A DNA stretch of 64,000 nucleotides from Nocardioides turkmenicus (lineage in GTDB: Bacteria; Actinomycetota; Actinomycetes; Propionibacteriales; Nocardioidaceae), in the NCBI RefSeq assembly GCF_011045035.1, contig NZ_JAALAA010000013.1, positions 1 to 64,000 on the forward strand, read 5' to 3'. Made by a program: the position numbers and the translations under genes. Below are positions 1 to 7,539 of the stretch, one piece after another. Positions within the stretch are counted from its first letter, which is position 1. Every line of letters begins with the position of its first letter. A model generated the notes under the pieces. That model ran no database searches. It was not told where the DNA came from and saw only the letters and a list, made by a program, of their open reading frames with translations.

Positions 1-1590
1 GGGTGGCGGTGGGCCGGGTGGCGCCGCCCGCAGCGCGGCCTCGTAGGCGGCCACCTCTCGGTCCATGGCCGCGATCGCCATGGTGGCGGTCATCGGCTGC
101 TGCGTACGCCGCTTGCCACGGTGGCCGTCCTCCTCCGGCAGCCCGGCCAGCGCTGCCCGCAGCTCTGCCGTCCGTCGCTGTGCGGCCTGGTGCTTCGCGA
201 CCAGCGGCGACAGCTCGCTCTTGCCCGTGCCGTGCACCTGGTCGAGCACTCCGCTCGCCACGTCGCCGTGAGCGTGCTGACGGGCATCGATGCGTACGTG
301 CCTGCTACGAGCGGCATAGGTCTCGTCGTGCTCGGTGAGCCACTCGATGCGCTCCTGGACCTTCCTCAGGAAGGTCGACCGGCCACTGCCAGGAAGGCCT
401 TGGACGGCGACCGAGATCGGGAGCTGGGTGTGCGCGGAGGCGAGCAGGCGGGCCAGCCGGTCGACGTCGGAGCGGTGTCCGAGGACGTCCTCGTCGGTCT
501 GCTCCGGGATCGGCGCCGGCTCGATCGTGGGCTGGCTCACGGCACCGTCGGCAGGGCCGATCACAGGGCCGATCACAGGGCCGATCACAGGGCCGGTGAC
601 GATCGGCACCTCGGCGGTGTCCTCCTCTCCAGGCGCCTCGGGCTCCGCTAGGACCGGCTCGGGCGCGACCGCGGTGGCCTCGGGGACCTCATGCACCTCA
701 GGAGCTCCAGGCGCCTCGACGATCTCGTCCGCCGGCTCCCGCATCTCCGCGAGCGGGGTGACCGGAAGCCCGAGCTCCTCCTCGACCGCCTGGAGCGCCT
801 TGGCGAAGTCGGCGGCACTCCAGTGCCGCCCGGCGCGACGCTTGAACATCGCCTTGCGCAGCGCCGCCTCGAACGAGGCCGGGACGTCGGCGCGGTCGAT
901 GGGCACCGGCTCGTGCTCCCGGATCCGCTCCGAGAGCGCCTGAGGGCCACCGGAACCGCCCTCGAACGGCGTACGTCCGGCCAGCAGCGTGTAGCAGGTC
1001 GCGGCCAGGCTCCAGATGTCTGCCCAGGCACTCGGCTCGGGCGGCTCCGCGAGCATCTCCGGCGCCATCCACGGCAGCGAGGTCGACTCGATGCCGGCAG
1101 CACGTCCGGCCGAGGAGAGCGCCCCGAAGCCGGCCAGCTGTGGTTCCCCGGCACCGGTCAGGAGGATGTTCGCGGGCTTCACGTCGCCGTGCAGGATCCC
1201 GTGGCGAGCGGCGACGTCGAGCGCACCGGCGATCTTGATCGTGATGCTCAGCGCCTCCGCGACGGGCAGCCGCCCGCTCGTCCAGCGCTTCTGCAGGTCA
1301 CCGCCGGAGCGATGGTCCATGACCACGAAGCTGCGATCGTCGTCGGAGACACCGACGGCGTGCAGCGGTAGCACGTGCGGATGCGCGGAGAGCTCGGCGA
1401 CCTCCTTGGTCTCCCTGGCGAGTGCGTCCTGGACCTCGGCGCTGAGCCGGTCCTTCCAGACCTTGACGGCGACGTCGACCTTCTCCTGCTGCCACTCGTA
1501 GAGGAGGAGCTCGGAGGATCCGCCCGCGCCGATCAGCGCGCGATGCCGGAAACCCGGGATCGTCGGTGGCTCGTGGTGGGGGCTGGCCAT
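1..1590 (-). CDS. Serine/threonine kinase-like protein with C-terminal P-loop domain (3' end outside window)
   Basis: The frame is open from an ATG at 1590 to the window edge (530 codons, no stop). Residues about 14-260 look like a Hanks-type kinase: loose Gly-rich loop at 20-25, VAVK with Lys43, HGDVKPANILL at 134-144 (Asp136 and Asn141 present) and MAPEML at 175-180. The DFG motif reads GFG at 154-156, so the Mg-binding Asp is missing. A Pro/Glu-rich linker with four GPVI-type repeats follows, then a Walker A motif GLPGSGRST at 398-406. The region after it resembles KAP/AAA-type NTPases (weak). No transmembrane segment is visible in the part present. It may be a low-activity or pseudo-kinase coupled to an NTPase. 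The kinase fold is clear; activity and the second domain are inferred. Confidence 0.8.
   Translation of the reverse strand, partial: MASPHHEPPTIPGFRHRALIGAGGSSELLLYEWQQEKVDVAVKVWKDRLSAEVQDALARETKEVAELSAHPHVLPLHAVGVSDDDRSFVVMDHRSGGDLQKRWTSGRLPVAEALSITIKIAGALDVAARHGILHGDVKPANILLTGAGEPQLAGFGALSSAGRAAGIESTSLPWMAPEMLAEPPEPSAWADIWSLAATCYTLLAGRTPFEGGSGGPQALSERIREHEPVPIDRADVPASFEAALRKAMFKRRAGRHWSAADFAKALQAVEEELGLPVTPLAEMREPADEIVEAPGAPEVHEVPEATAVAPEPVLAEPEAPGEEDTAEVPIVTGPVIGPVIGPVIGPADGAVSQPTIEPAPIPEQTDEDVLGHRSDVDRLARLLASAHTQLPISVAVQGLPGSGRSTFLRKVQERIEWLTEHDETYAARSRHVRIDARQHAHGDVASGVLDQVHGTGKSELSPLVAKHQAAQRRTAELRAALAGLPEEDGHRGKRRTQQPMTATMAIAAMDREVAAYEAALRAAPPGPPPP
552..599. repeat. 12-bp in-frame tandem repeat in the kinase linker
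   Basis: Three exact copies of CAGGGCCGATCA (552-587) are followed by one diverged copy (588-599). They encode four GPVI/GPVT-type tetrapeptides on the minus strand, in the linker between the kinase-like and P-loop domains. The unit is a multiple of three, so copy-number change would keep the frame and alter linker length. Confidence 0.9.
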
Positions 1591-1634
1591 GGGCGGCAAT
1601 CATAGGCGCCGTACGCCGTCGCGTCGCCTCCCCC

Positions 1635-2807
1635 TCAGCTCAGCATTCGGCGGGCAACCGCCCGCTGACGTGCGGCGATCCGTTCCGCATACCCCCCGGG
1701 GCTCAGCGTCTCCGTGTGCGGAAGCAGGTCGCGTACGTCGTCCAGGCCCACCTTGTGGACCACCGGCCCGTCGGCGGCGGTGAGGTCGCGTTCGAGCCGC
1801 TGCCAGCGCAGCATCAGGGACCCGGTGCGGTGGCCGGTGGCCTCGAGCCAGTTGGCGATCGGCTCGCCGTCCAGGGGCGGGCGCTCGGAGATGACGAAGC
1901 GCATCACGCCGTCCGGGTCGGTGACCGCCTGGGCCTTGGTGAGGCTGGTCTGGTGGGTCTCGTAGTCGGTCGAGGCGTACCAGTCGGAGCCGACCTGGAA
2001 GCCCTGGTAGGAACAGTCGTCGCAGCGCGGCACCTCCACCACGAGCGCCTCGTCCTCGGCCAGCTCGTAGTGACCGATCGAGGAGAACTGCGACTCCAGC
2101 CCGCCGGGCGTCCGGGCCGGGACGGTGAGCGTGTTGACCGGTTCCTGGTACTGGAAGAACTGCGGGAAGGCGAACCAGGTCTGGATCGAACCGGTCAGTG
2201 ACCGGGCGGCGACCTCGTACTTCTTCCGGAGCAGGTCCTGGGTGAGCGGGCGGCGCGGCCGGCCGAGGGTGTCGGGTCGCTCGATGGTGATCGTGCCGCG
2301 AGTCTCGGTGTCCCAGTCGTTGAAGACCTCGCGCACGATCAGGGTCTTCGCGCCGGGCTCGGCCGTGTAGGTGAACTCGAAGGACCCGTCGTCCTCCACC
2401 TGGAGCTTGCGGTCGTCGAAGGCCATCAGGCTGGTCGCGGCGGCGTCCGCGGTGTAGGCGCCGCCCATCACCTGGAAGGAGAGGTCGGCGCTGGTCCCGC
2501 GACGGCCGCGGATGACGTACTCGACACCTTCCCGCAGGTAGGCGTTGAGATAGATGGCGTCGGGGTTGTCCAGGCCCTGCTTGGAGAACTGGTGGGTCGG
2601 GTTCACGAAGAGCGGCTGCTCGAGGTCGTAGTCGAACGCCGTCTGCATCGCCATCCGGATCCGGCCGGAGAGGTACTCGTAGCCCTCGAGCCGGTCCTGT
2701 TCCGTCCGGATGAACGGCGCGTTCGCGATCAGCTCCTCCGCCTCAGCGATCGCGTTCTGGAGCGGCTCGGTGAGGCCGTACGCCGCGCTGGGTTCCGGCG
2801 CGGTCAT
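1635..2807 (-). CDS. DUF1214-type protein, 390 aa
   Basis: I place this in the DUF1214 (often with DUF1254) group from its C-terminal part, where a PPLDGEPIANWLEATG stretch leads into a strand-rich segment ending near VVHKVGLDDV. The biochemical function of this family is not established. The start at 2807 is preferred because its ATGA overlaps the stop of the upstream LLM gene by 4 bp; an in-frame start at 2843 would lie well inside that gene. No signal peptide is seen. It is co-transcribed with the LLM oxidoreductase behind a KstR-type box, which suggests a role linked to steroid or lipid catabolism. That role is inference from context only. Confidence 0.75.
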   Translation of the reverse strand: MTAPEPSAAYGLTEPLQNAIAEAEELIANAPFIRTEQDRLEGYEYLSGRIRMAMQTAFDYDLEQPLFVNPTHQFSKQGLDNPDAIYLNAYLREGVEYVIRGRRGTSADLSFQVMGGAYTADAAATSLMAFDDRKLQVEDDGSFEFTYTAEPGAKTLIVREVFNDWDTETRGTITIERPDTLGRPRRPLTQDLLRKKYEVAARSLTGSIQTWFAFPQFFQYQEPVNTLTVPARTPGGLESQFSSIGHYELAEDEALVVEVPRCDDCSYQGFQVGSDWYASTDYETHQTSLTKAQAVTDPDGVMRFVISERPPLDGEPIANWLEATGHRTGSLMLRWQRLERDLTAADGPVVHKVGLDDVRDLLPHTETLSPGGYAERIAARQRAVARRMLS

Positions 2808-3688
2808 CCGTTCGCCTTGGCGATGATGTTCTCCGCGTACCACTCCAGGTGCTTGATCTTCTTCTCCAGCGGCTCGGGGTCGGCGCCCTTCACATACGGG
2901 TCGCGGAAGCCGACGATGCAGTCGGTCACGCCCTTGTCCTCGAGCCGCTTGATCCCGTCGAGGTCGTACGCGTCGTAGCTGATCACGTGGACCTCGAAGT
3001 CGTCGCGGGTGTCGCCCTCCTCGCGCCGGATCTCGGCCAGGCGCACCAGCAGGCGGTCGAGCTCCTCGCCGTCACCGCCGGCGTGCATCCAGCCGTCGCC
3101 CTTGAGGACCGCGCGACGGAGGGCGGCGTCGGCATGGCCGCCGACGAGGAGCGGGATCTTCTCGGTCGGCGCCGGGCGCTGCTGGAGCGGGGCGAACTCG
3201 TAGAACTCGCCGGAGTAGCCGAAGAAGTCACCGCTCGGGTCGGTCAGGCCGCGCAGGATGTCCATGCACTCGTCCATCCGCTTGCCGCGGCGCTTCCAGT
3301 CGACGCCGAGGGCGGCGAAGTCCTCCGGCCACGGCGACAGGCCGACACCGAGCCCGAGCCGGTTGCCGGAGAGGAAGGCGAGGCTCGAGGCCTGCTTGGC
3401 GGCCAGCACGGGCGGGCGCACCGGCAGCTTCACCACGAACGGCGTCAGGCGCAACGTCTCGGTCACCGCGAACAGGTGGGCGCACAGGATGAAGGCCTCG
3501 ATGAACTCCTTGCCCTGCAGGAACTCCCGGTCGCCGGTGTCGGTGTAGGGGTAGGTGGAGTCGGACTCCTCGGGGTAGATCAGGCTGTCGGCCACGGTCA
3601 TGCTGGTGTAGCCCGCCGCCTCCGCCGCCTGGGCCAGCGGTGCGTAGTAGTCGGCCTGCGTCATTGCCTCGGCATAGGTGAAGCGCAT
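2804..3688 (-). CDS. LLM-class flavin-dependent oxidoreductase
   Basis: A 294-aa luciferase-like monooxygenase family protein, probably using F420 or FMN. The family pattern is visible: an N-terminal strand with AAEAAGYTSMTVADSL, then TPFVVKLPVRPPVLAAKQ, the LSGNRLGLGVGLSPWPEDFAALG substrate-loop region, and the IPLLVGGHADAALRRA strand typical of TIGR036xx LLM enzymes. The ATG at 3688 follows a TAGTGT hexamer by 6 nt with no Shine-Dalgarno sequence, so the mRNA is probably leaderless. The KstR-type palindrome 3698-3713 overlaps that promoter. It heads an operon with the DUF1214 gene and faces a deazaflavin-dependent reductase. Substrate is unknown. Confidence 0.85.
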   Translation of the reverse strand: MRFTYAEAMTQADYYAPLAQAAEAAGYTSMTVADSLIYPEESDSTYPYTDTGDREFLQGKEFIEAFILCAHLFAVTETLRLTPFVVKLPVRPPVLAAKQASSLAFLSGNRLGLGVGLSPWPEDFAALGVDWKRRGKRMDECMDILRGLTDPSGDFFGYSGEFYEFAPLQQRPAPTEKIPLLVGGHADAALRRAVLKGDGWMHAGGDGEELDRLLVRLAEIRREEGDTRDDFEVHVISYDAYDLDGIKRLEDKGVTDCIVGFRDPYVKGADPEPLEKKIKHLEWYAENIIAKANG

Positions 3689-3697
3689 GAGCCAACA

Positions 3698-3713
3698 CTA
3701 GAACGTGTTCTAG
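3698..3713. promoter_or_regulatory. KstR-type operator between divergent genes
   Basis: CTAGAACGTGTTCTAG is a 7-bp inverted repeat with a 2-bp centre, and it fits the KstR consensus TnnAACnnGTTnnA exactly (3699-3712). It lies 9-10 bp from the LLM start (3688, minus) and 21 bp from the deazaflavin reductase start (3735, plus), so one repressor could control both. On the minus strand its edge forms a TAGTGT -10 hexamer. Confidence 0.8.
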
Positions 3714-3734
3714 GTTTCTGCCAGAGTGTTCGTC

Positions 3735-4223
3735 ATGTCTCCTTCGCCTGACCGTCCTCCGGGCCTGGACTCGCCGCTGACGGCGAGGATCATCAAGTAC
3801 GGCGCCCGCGCCAACACCGCGCTGTTCAAGCTGACCAACGGCCGGGTCGGCGGTCGGTGGCGGGTGATGGCGGGTTGGCGCAAGCCCGCCCCCGTCCTCC
3901 TCCTGGAGCACATCGGGCGGAAGTCGGGCAGCACCTTCACCACTCCCCTGCTCTTCATGACCTCGGGCGACGATCTCGTGGTCGTCGGCTCCCAGGGCGG
4001 GCTGCCCAAGGACCCCCAGTGGGTCGCCAACCTGCGCGCTCACCCCGATGTCGCCGTCCGCCTCCCCCGCCGGGGCCGCCGGCTCGTCCGGGCTCGTGTC
4101 GCCGACCCTGCGGAGCGGGCCGCCCTGTGGCCGCGGCTGCTGGAGACGTACGCGGACTTCGAGACGTACCAGACCTGGACCGACCGGGAGATCCCGGTCG
4201 TCGTCCTCTCACCTCGCACCTAG
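3735..4223 (+). CDS. Deazaflavin (F420)-dependent nitroreductase/quinone reductase family protein
   Basis: 162 aa, DUF385/Ddn family. The signature VLLLEHIGRKSGSTFTTPLLFM followed by DDLVVVGSQGG and DPQWVANLRAHPDV is characteristic of F420H2-binding split-barrel proteins that reduce quinones or nitro compounds. The ATG at 3735 is chosen; an in-frame GTG at 3726 lies 9 bp upstream and is a real alternative, because a TAGGTT -10-like hexamer at 3711-3716 would start transcription only a few bases before that GTG. It is divergent from the LLM gene across a KstR-type box and followed closely by the SnoaL-like gene at 4232. Confidence 0.85.
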   Translation: MSPSPDRPPGLDSPLTARIIKYGARANTALFKLTNGRVGGRWRVMAGWRKPAPVLLLEHIGRKSGSTFTTPLLFMTSGDDLVVVGSQGGLPKDPQWVANLRAHPDVAVRLPRRGRRLVRARVADPAERAALWPRLLETYADFETYQTWTDREIPVVVLSPRT

Positions 4224-4231
4224 GAGATTCC

Positions 4232-4663
4232 GTGGACCTTCAAGAGCTGAGCGACCGAGCCGAGATCGCCGACGCCCTCACCCGCTACACGCTCGCCGTC
4301 GACACCGGCGACTGGGACGCGCTCGACACCGTCTTCACCCCCGACGCCGTCATCGACTACTCCGAGTCCGGCGGCACCGTCGACGCGTACCCGCAGGTCA
4401 AAGCCTGGTTGGCGGAGATGCTTCCGGCCTTCTCCAGCAAGCGGCTCCACACCGTCGGCCAGATCTCGTACGCCTTCTCCGACTCGGCCGACGAGGCGGA
4501 GATCGTCGCCTACTTCGACAACCCCATGGTCATCTCCGACGGCGCCGGCGGCGAACGCGTCGTCGAGGTAGGCGGCCTCTACCGCCACACCTTCGTCCGT
4601 ACGCCCGACGGCTGGCGCTCCCGCAAGCTCCACGAGCAGGTCGTCTGGACCCGGGGGTTCTAA
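4232..4663 (+). CDS. SnoaL-like / NTF2-fold protein
   Basis: 143 aa, small cone-shaped NTF2-like fold. The N-terminal ELSDRAEIADALTRYTLAVDTGDWDALDTVFTPDAVIDY pattern is typical of the SnoaL_4/nuclear transport factor 2 group, and the C-terminus ends in GGLYRHTFVRTPDGWRSRKL. Members include dehydratases, isomerases and hydrolases acting on polycyclic substrates, so a steroid role is possible but unproven. The GTG start at 4232 is set by an AGGAG at 4222-4226, which overlaps the stop of the deazaflavin reductase gene, so the two are translationally coupled. The 3' end overlaps the convergent HxlR gene by 4 bp. Confidence 0.8.
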   Translation: MDLQELSDRAEIADALTRYTLAVDTGDWDALDTVFTPDAVIDYSESGGTVDAYPQVKAWLAEMLPAFSSKRLHTVGQISYAFSDSADEAEIVAYFDNPMVISDGAGGERVVEVGGLYRHTFVRTPDGWRSRKLHEQVVWTRGF

Positions 4664-5049
4664 GCGGCCGTCCCCCGCACCACCCAGTCCGCGAGCCCGG
4701 CGAGCGGCACCAGCAGCTCCCGGCCGCGGTCGCTCAACGCGTACTCAACACCCGGCGGCACCGTCGGGAACACCGTGCGCGTCACGATCCCCTCGTCCTC
4801 GAGGACCCGCAGGATCCGGGTCAGCATGCGCTGGCTGATCCCCTCGACCCGGCGACGCAGCTCGTTGTAGCGGTGCGGACGCTCGGCGAGCATCATCATC
4901 ACCAGCAGAGTCCACTTGTCGCCGAGCATCTGCAGTGTCTGGGTGACCGGACATGCCTCGTACTCCTCGGCCGGGACGAGCGCCGGCAGCCCAGGTCCCA
5001 GAGCCACGCTCACGATGTGCTGGGGCACATCGCTGTTCCCATCTGACAT
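4660..5049 (-). CDS. HxlR-family transcriptional regulator
   Basis: 129 aa with the HxlR winged-helix pattern: CPVTQTLQMLGDKWTLLVMMMLAERPHRYNELRRRVEGISQRMLTRILRVLEDEGIV. The Cys at about residue 33 (EEYEACPV) sits where HxlR/YodB/QorR proteins carry a redox or electrophile-sensing cysteine. The gene is divergent from an SDR gene with a 20-bp inverted repeat between them, so autoregulation and control of the SDR by electrophilic or oxidised substrates is a reasonable inference. Confidence 0.9.
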   Translation of the reverse strand: MSDGNSDVPQHIVSVALGPGLPALVPAEEYEACPVTQTLQMLGDKWTLLVMMMLAERPHRYNELRRRVEGISQRMLTRILRVLEDEGIVTRTVFPTVPPGVEYALSDRGRELLVPLAGLADWVVRGTAA

Positions 5050-5087
5050 TGAAGTGCCTTCTTCCGCGAGCGCCGCCGGACGGCGAG

Positions 5088-5107
5088 GGTTGCTGTCATC
5101 AGCAACC
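5088..5107. promoter_or_regulatory. Inverted repeat, candidate HxlR operator
   Basis: GGTTGCTG and CAGCAACC form a perfect 8-bp inverted repeat around a 4-bp centre in the 78-bp gap between the hxlR-like gene (start 5049) and the SDR gene (start 5128). Position and symmetry fit a dimeric regulator site. Which protein binds it is inferred. Confidence 0.6.
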
Positions 5108-5127
5108 TATCCATGAGGGAGAAGAAG

Positions 5128-5844
5128 ATGAGCACGATCGCGGTCCTGGGCGCCGGCCCTGGCCTCGGCATGTCGGTGGCGCAGAGGTTCGCGAAGGAGG
5201 GGTACGCCGTCGGGCTGGTCTCGCGCAGCTCGGATCGCCACCCGGGCTACCTGGAGACCCTGGCACCCACCGGCGTACGCACCGTCGCGGTCGCGGCCGA
5301 CCTCCGAGCCCCCGGGGAGGCCGCCCGTGCCCTCACCGAGATCACCTCGGAGCTGGGCCCGGTCGACGTCGTCTACCACGGCTCCGGCGCCCACGACCTG
5401 AGCGCGCCGTCGGTCGGGATCCTCGAGACCGGCCCGGCCGACATCCGCCGTGCCGTCGCCGAGACCGTCGAGCCCGCCGCTGAGGTCGCCTCCCTCGTCC
5501 TGCCCGCGATGCGCTCCCGCGGCAGCGGCTCCCTGGTGTACGTCTCCGGAGTCAGCGCCCTCGTCCCGCTCCCGTTCCTCGGCCCCTACGCCCCGGCTTC
5601 CGGAGCCCTGCGGACCTACGCCCGCACCCTGGCCGCCGCGGTCGCCGAGGACGGGATCCATGTCGGCTCGCTCGTCGTCGGCGGCCTGATCGAGCGCGGC
5701 GACATCCACCAGATGCTCACCGAACCCGGCGTGCCCGCCCCGTACGCCACCCTCGACCCCGACGAGGTCGCCGCCGCGGTCTGGCGCCTCGCCGCCGGAG
5801 AAGAGGTCGAGGTCGTCTTCGACGTCCTCTCGCAACACGGCTGA
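5128..5844 (+). CDS. Short-chain dehydrogenase/reductase-like protein
   Basis: 238 aa Rossmann-fold protein starting STIAVLGAGPGLGMSVAQRFAKEGYAVGLVSRS, with the cofactor loop as GxGxGLG. The usual Tyr-x3-Lys is not intact: the region reads VYVSGVSALVPLPFLGPYAPASGALRTYARTLA, with Tyr in GPYAPASGAL but no Lys four residues later. It may therefore be an atypical or non-catalytic SDR. The start at 5128 is chosen over 5113 because GAGGGAGAAG precedes it. It is divergent from hxlR. Confidence 0.8.
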   Translation: MSTIAVLGAGPGLGMSVAQRFAKEGYAVGLVSRSSDRHPGYLETLAPTGVRTVAVAADLRAPGEAARALTEITSELGPVDVVYHGSGAHDLSAPSVGILETGPADIRRAVAETVEPAAEVASLVLPAMRSRGSGSLVYVSGVSALVPLPFLGPYAPASGALRTYARTLAAAVAEDGIHVGSLVVGGLIERGDIHQMLTEPGVPAPYATLDPDEVAAAVWRLAAGEEVEVVFDVLSQHG

Positions 5845-5905
5845 GGTCACCGCCAAACAGGTCTTCTGGGTACGCGGGTTCTCAGTGCGGCGCGCGAGGC
5901 CCGAC

Positions 5906-6427
5906 TCAGGACGCCGAGTGATCCATCGTTGCGGCGAGGACCCAGAGGCCAAGTGCGGTCGGGGCCAAGGTCGTCCACGTCGCGGCCAGCTCCGATTCGC
6001 CCGAAGACAGGCCGAGCCCGACGAGCGTCACCATCGGCGCGAGCGCAGTCGCGATCGACGCGGCCGACCAGAAGCGTCGTGGTTTCGTCGACAGCGGAAC
6101 CAGCACGGACAGCGCCCCCAGCAGCATCACCAGGCAGAGGATCACCGTGAGGATCAGTCCGGCGAACACGACGACATGGGAGGTGTGGCTTCCGAAATCG
6201 GCATCCGGGTTGCTGACGAGGACCTTGCCGTACGCCAGCCCGGACCAGATCGCCTTGACGTCCCGGTGGTCCTGCCCTGTCGAGTCGTCGATGCTGACCA
6301 GCACCGGAGCTGACAGGGACACGACCAACAGGATCAGCGCTCCGACTGCCTGTGTCGCGCGCAGACGATGGTCCTGCGTCGCCACGGTGCGCTCGACAGA
6401 CGTGACCGGCTCGCTCGTGTTCGCCAC
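5906..6427 (-). CDS. Small integral membrane protein, 173 aa
   Basis: I do not recognise the family. Four hydrophobic segments are visible: about residues 26-45 (VGALILLVVSLSAPVLVSI), 85-108 (VVVFAGLILTVILCLVMLLGAL), 122-142 (AASIATALAPMVTLVGLGL) and 152-170 (TTLAPTALGLWVLAATM). A soluble stretch rich in Asp and Ser lies between the first two. It stands alone, convergent with the SDR gene. Confidence 0.6.
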   Translation of the reverse strand: MANTSEPVTSVERTVATQDHRLRATQAVGALILLVVSLSAPVLVSIDDSTGQDHRDVKAIWSGLAYGKVLVSNPDADFGSHTSHVVVFAGLILTVILCLVMLLGALSVLVPLSTKPRRFWSAASIATALAPMVTLVGLGLSSGESELAATWTTLAPTALGLWVLAATMDHSAS

Positions 6428-6485
6428 CCTGCAAAGTTAAACCGCTGAGCGGCAACCAGCCGGACGCAGCATCGGCGAGTCTTCG

Positions 6486-6586
6486 TCAGGCTTCCGCGCT
6501 GGCGAGGAAGACGTACTCGTTGCCCGGGCGGTCGGGGCATCGCGTACCTCACGCACGGCGAAAGCATGGGCGTCGGGTTCTCGCAT
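6486..6586 (-). pseudogene. Possible C-terminal remnant of a VOC/glyoxalase-like gene
   Basis: On the minus strand the short frame ending at 6486 reads PDRPGNEYVFLASAEA then stop, which resembles the last strand of VOC-superfamily proteins (usually DPDGNEF/Y...). The preceding REPDAHAFAVREVRDA lies in another frame, so a frameshift separates the two pieces. No full gene is present in the 6428-6651 gap and I see nothing else there. The call rests on a short motif only. Confidence 0.3.
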
Positions 6587-6651
6587 CAGAGCCGAACCTA
6601 GACAGGTCGCGCGGTGGGCCGCACCTGGTTATCCGGTGACGGCCGCTCCGG

Positions 6652-7422
6652 TCAGGTCGACCGGAGATGCTCGACGATGGCGCGGGTGATGGTCCCCGGC
6701 TGCTGGGCGTTGGCCAGGTGGGCCGAGTCGGGGACGACCAGCAGACGGCCGTCCTCGACCGCCTCGGCGATCTCCTCGAGATGAGGCGGCGGGGTGGCGG
6801 GGTCGTCGGCCCCCGCGATGGCGAGGGTCGGTGCGGTGATCGCGGGCAGGTCGGGGCGCAGGTCCATGGCGGCGATGACCTCGCAGCAGCCGGCGTACCC
6901 CTCGGCCGGGGTGGCGGCGACCATCGCCTCGCAGGACGCCTTCACGTCGGGGGCGGCCTCGAGGAAGCCCGGCGTGAACCACCGCGCGACGACCGCCTCG
7001 GCGACGGCCCGGGTGCCATCGGCACGCACGGTGGCCGCCCGATCGCGCCAGGCGGAGGACGGCGCCAGATGGGCACCGGTGCAGAGGAGCACGAGCCGGT
7101 CGACGCGTTCCGGCTCGCGCGCGGCGAGCCGCATCCCGGTCATGCCGCCGAGCGAGAGGCCCACGAAGTGGGCCCGCTCGACACCCAGGCGGTCCAGGAG
7201 GGCGACGACGTCGTCGACCAGGTCGTCGATCGTGTAGGGACTGGCGGGCACGGGCGAGGCGCCGTGCCCGCGGGTGTCGTAGCGGACCACTCGGAAGTGG
7301 CGCTCGAGGTTGGCCAGGTTCTCGTCCCACATCGCGTGGGTCGACCCCAGCGAGTTGGAGAGCACGACCACCGGGCCGTCGGCCCGGCCGGTGACGACGT
7401 GGTGGACGTCGACCGCGTTCAC
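6652..7422 (-). CDS. pcaD: 3-oxoadipate enol-lactonase-like alpha/beta hydrolase
   Basis: 256 aa alpha/beta hydrolase closest to PcaD (beta-ketoadipate enol-lactone hydrolase). It shows the oxyanion segment LSNSLGSTHAMWDENL, RYDTRGHGASPVP, the nucleophile elbow GLSLGGMTG, the acid in IAGADDPATPP and the His in VPDSAHLAN. The LSNSLG...MWD pattern is typical of PcaD rather than generic hydrolases. No other protocatechuate-pathway genes are nearby, so a different lactone or ester substrate is possible. Two interlaced inverted repeats lie 77-105 bp upstream. Confidence 0.75.
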   Translation of the reverse strand: MNAVDVHHVVTGRADGPVVVLSNSLGSTHAMWDENLANLERHFRVVRYDTRGHGASPVPASPYTIDDLVDDVVALLDRLGVERAHFVGLSLGGMTGMRLAAREPERVDRLVLLCTGAHLAPSSAWRDRAATVRADGTRAVAEAVVARWFTPGFLEAAPDVKASCEAMVAATPAEGYAGCCEVIAAMDLRPDLPAITAPTLAIAGADDPATPPPHLEEIAEAVEDGRLLVVPDSAHLANAQQPGTITRAIVEHLRST

Positions 7423-7498
7423 GACGGGAGGGCTTCACAGGTGGCGTCCATGCCCGAGAATCTAGGATCACCGACGCGGGGTTGTGAAGTATCGATCT

Positions 7499-7527
7499 GC
7501 CAGGCATTGATACGCCTGGCGTATCAA
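7499..7527. promoter_or_regulatory. Two interlaced inverted repeats upstream of the hydrolase gene
   Basis: TTGATACGCC (7507-7516) and its exact reverse complement (7518-7527) flank one T. Overlapping it, GCCAGGC (7499-7505) pairs with GCCTGGC (7514-7520). The two stems cannot form together. No T-run follows on either strand, so an operator for the 7422 gene or a switching RNA structure is more likely than a simple terminator of the gene ending at 7540. Confidence 0.55.
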
Positions 7528-7539
7528 GCCAGCGGAGCG

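Noticed and set aside
7507..7527. Rho-independent terminator of the 7540 gene
   Set aside because: The stem is AT-containing and is followed by no T-run on the minus strand; an operator or switch fits better.
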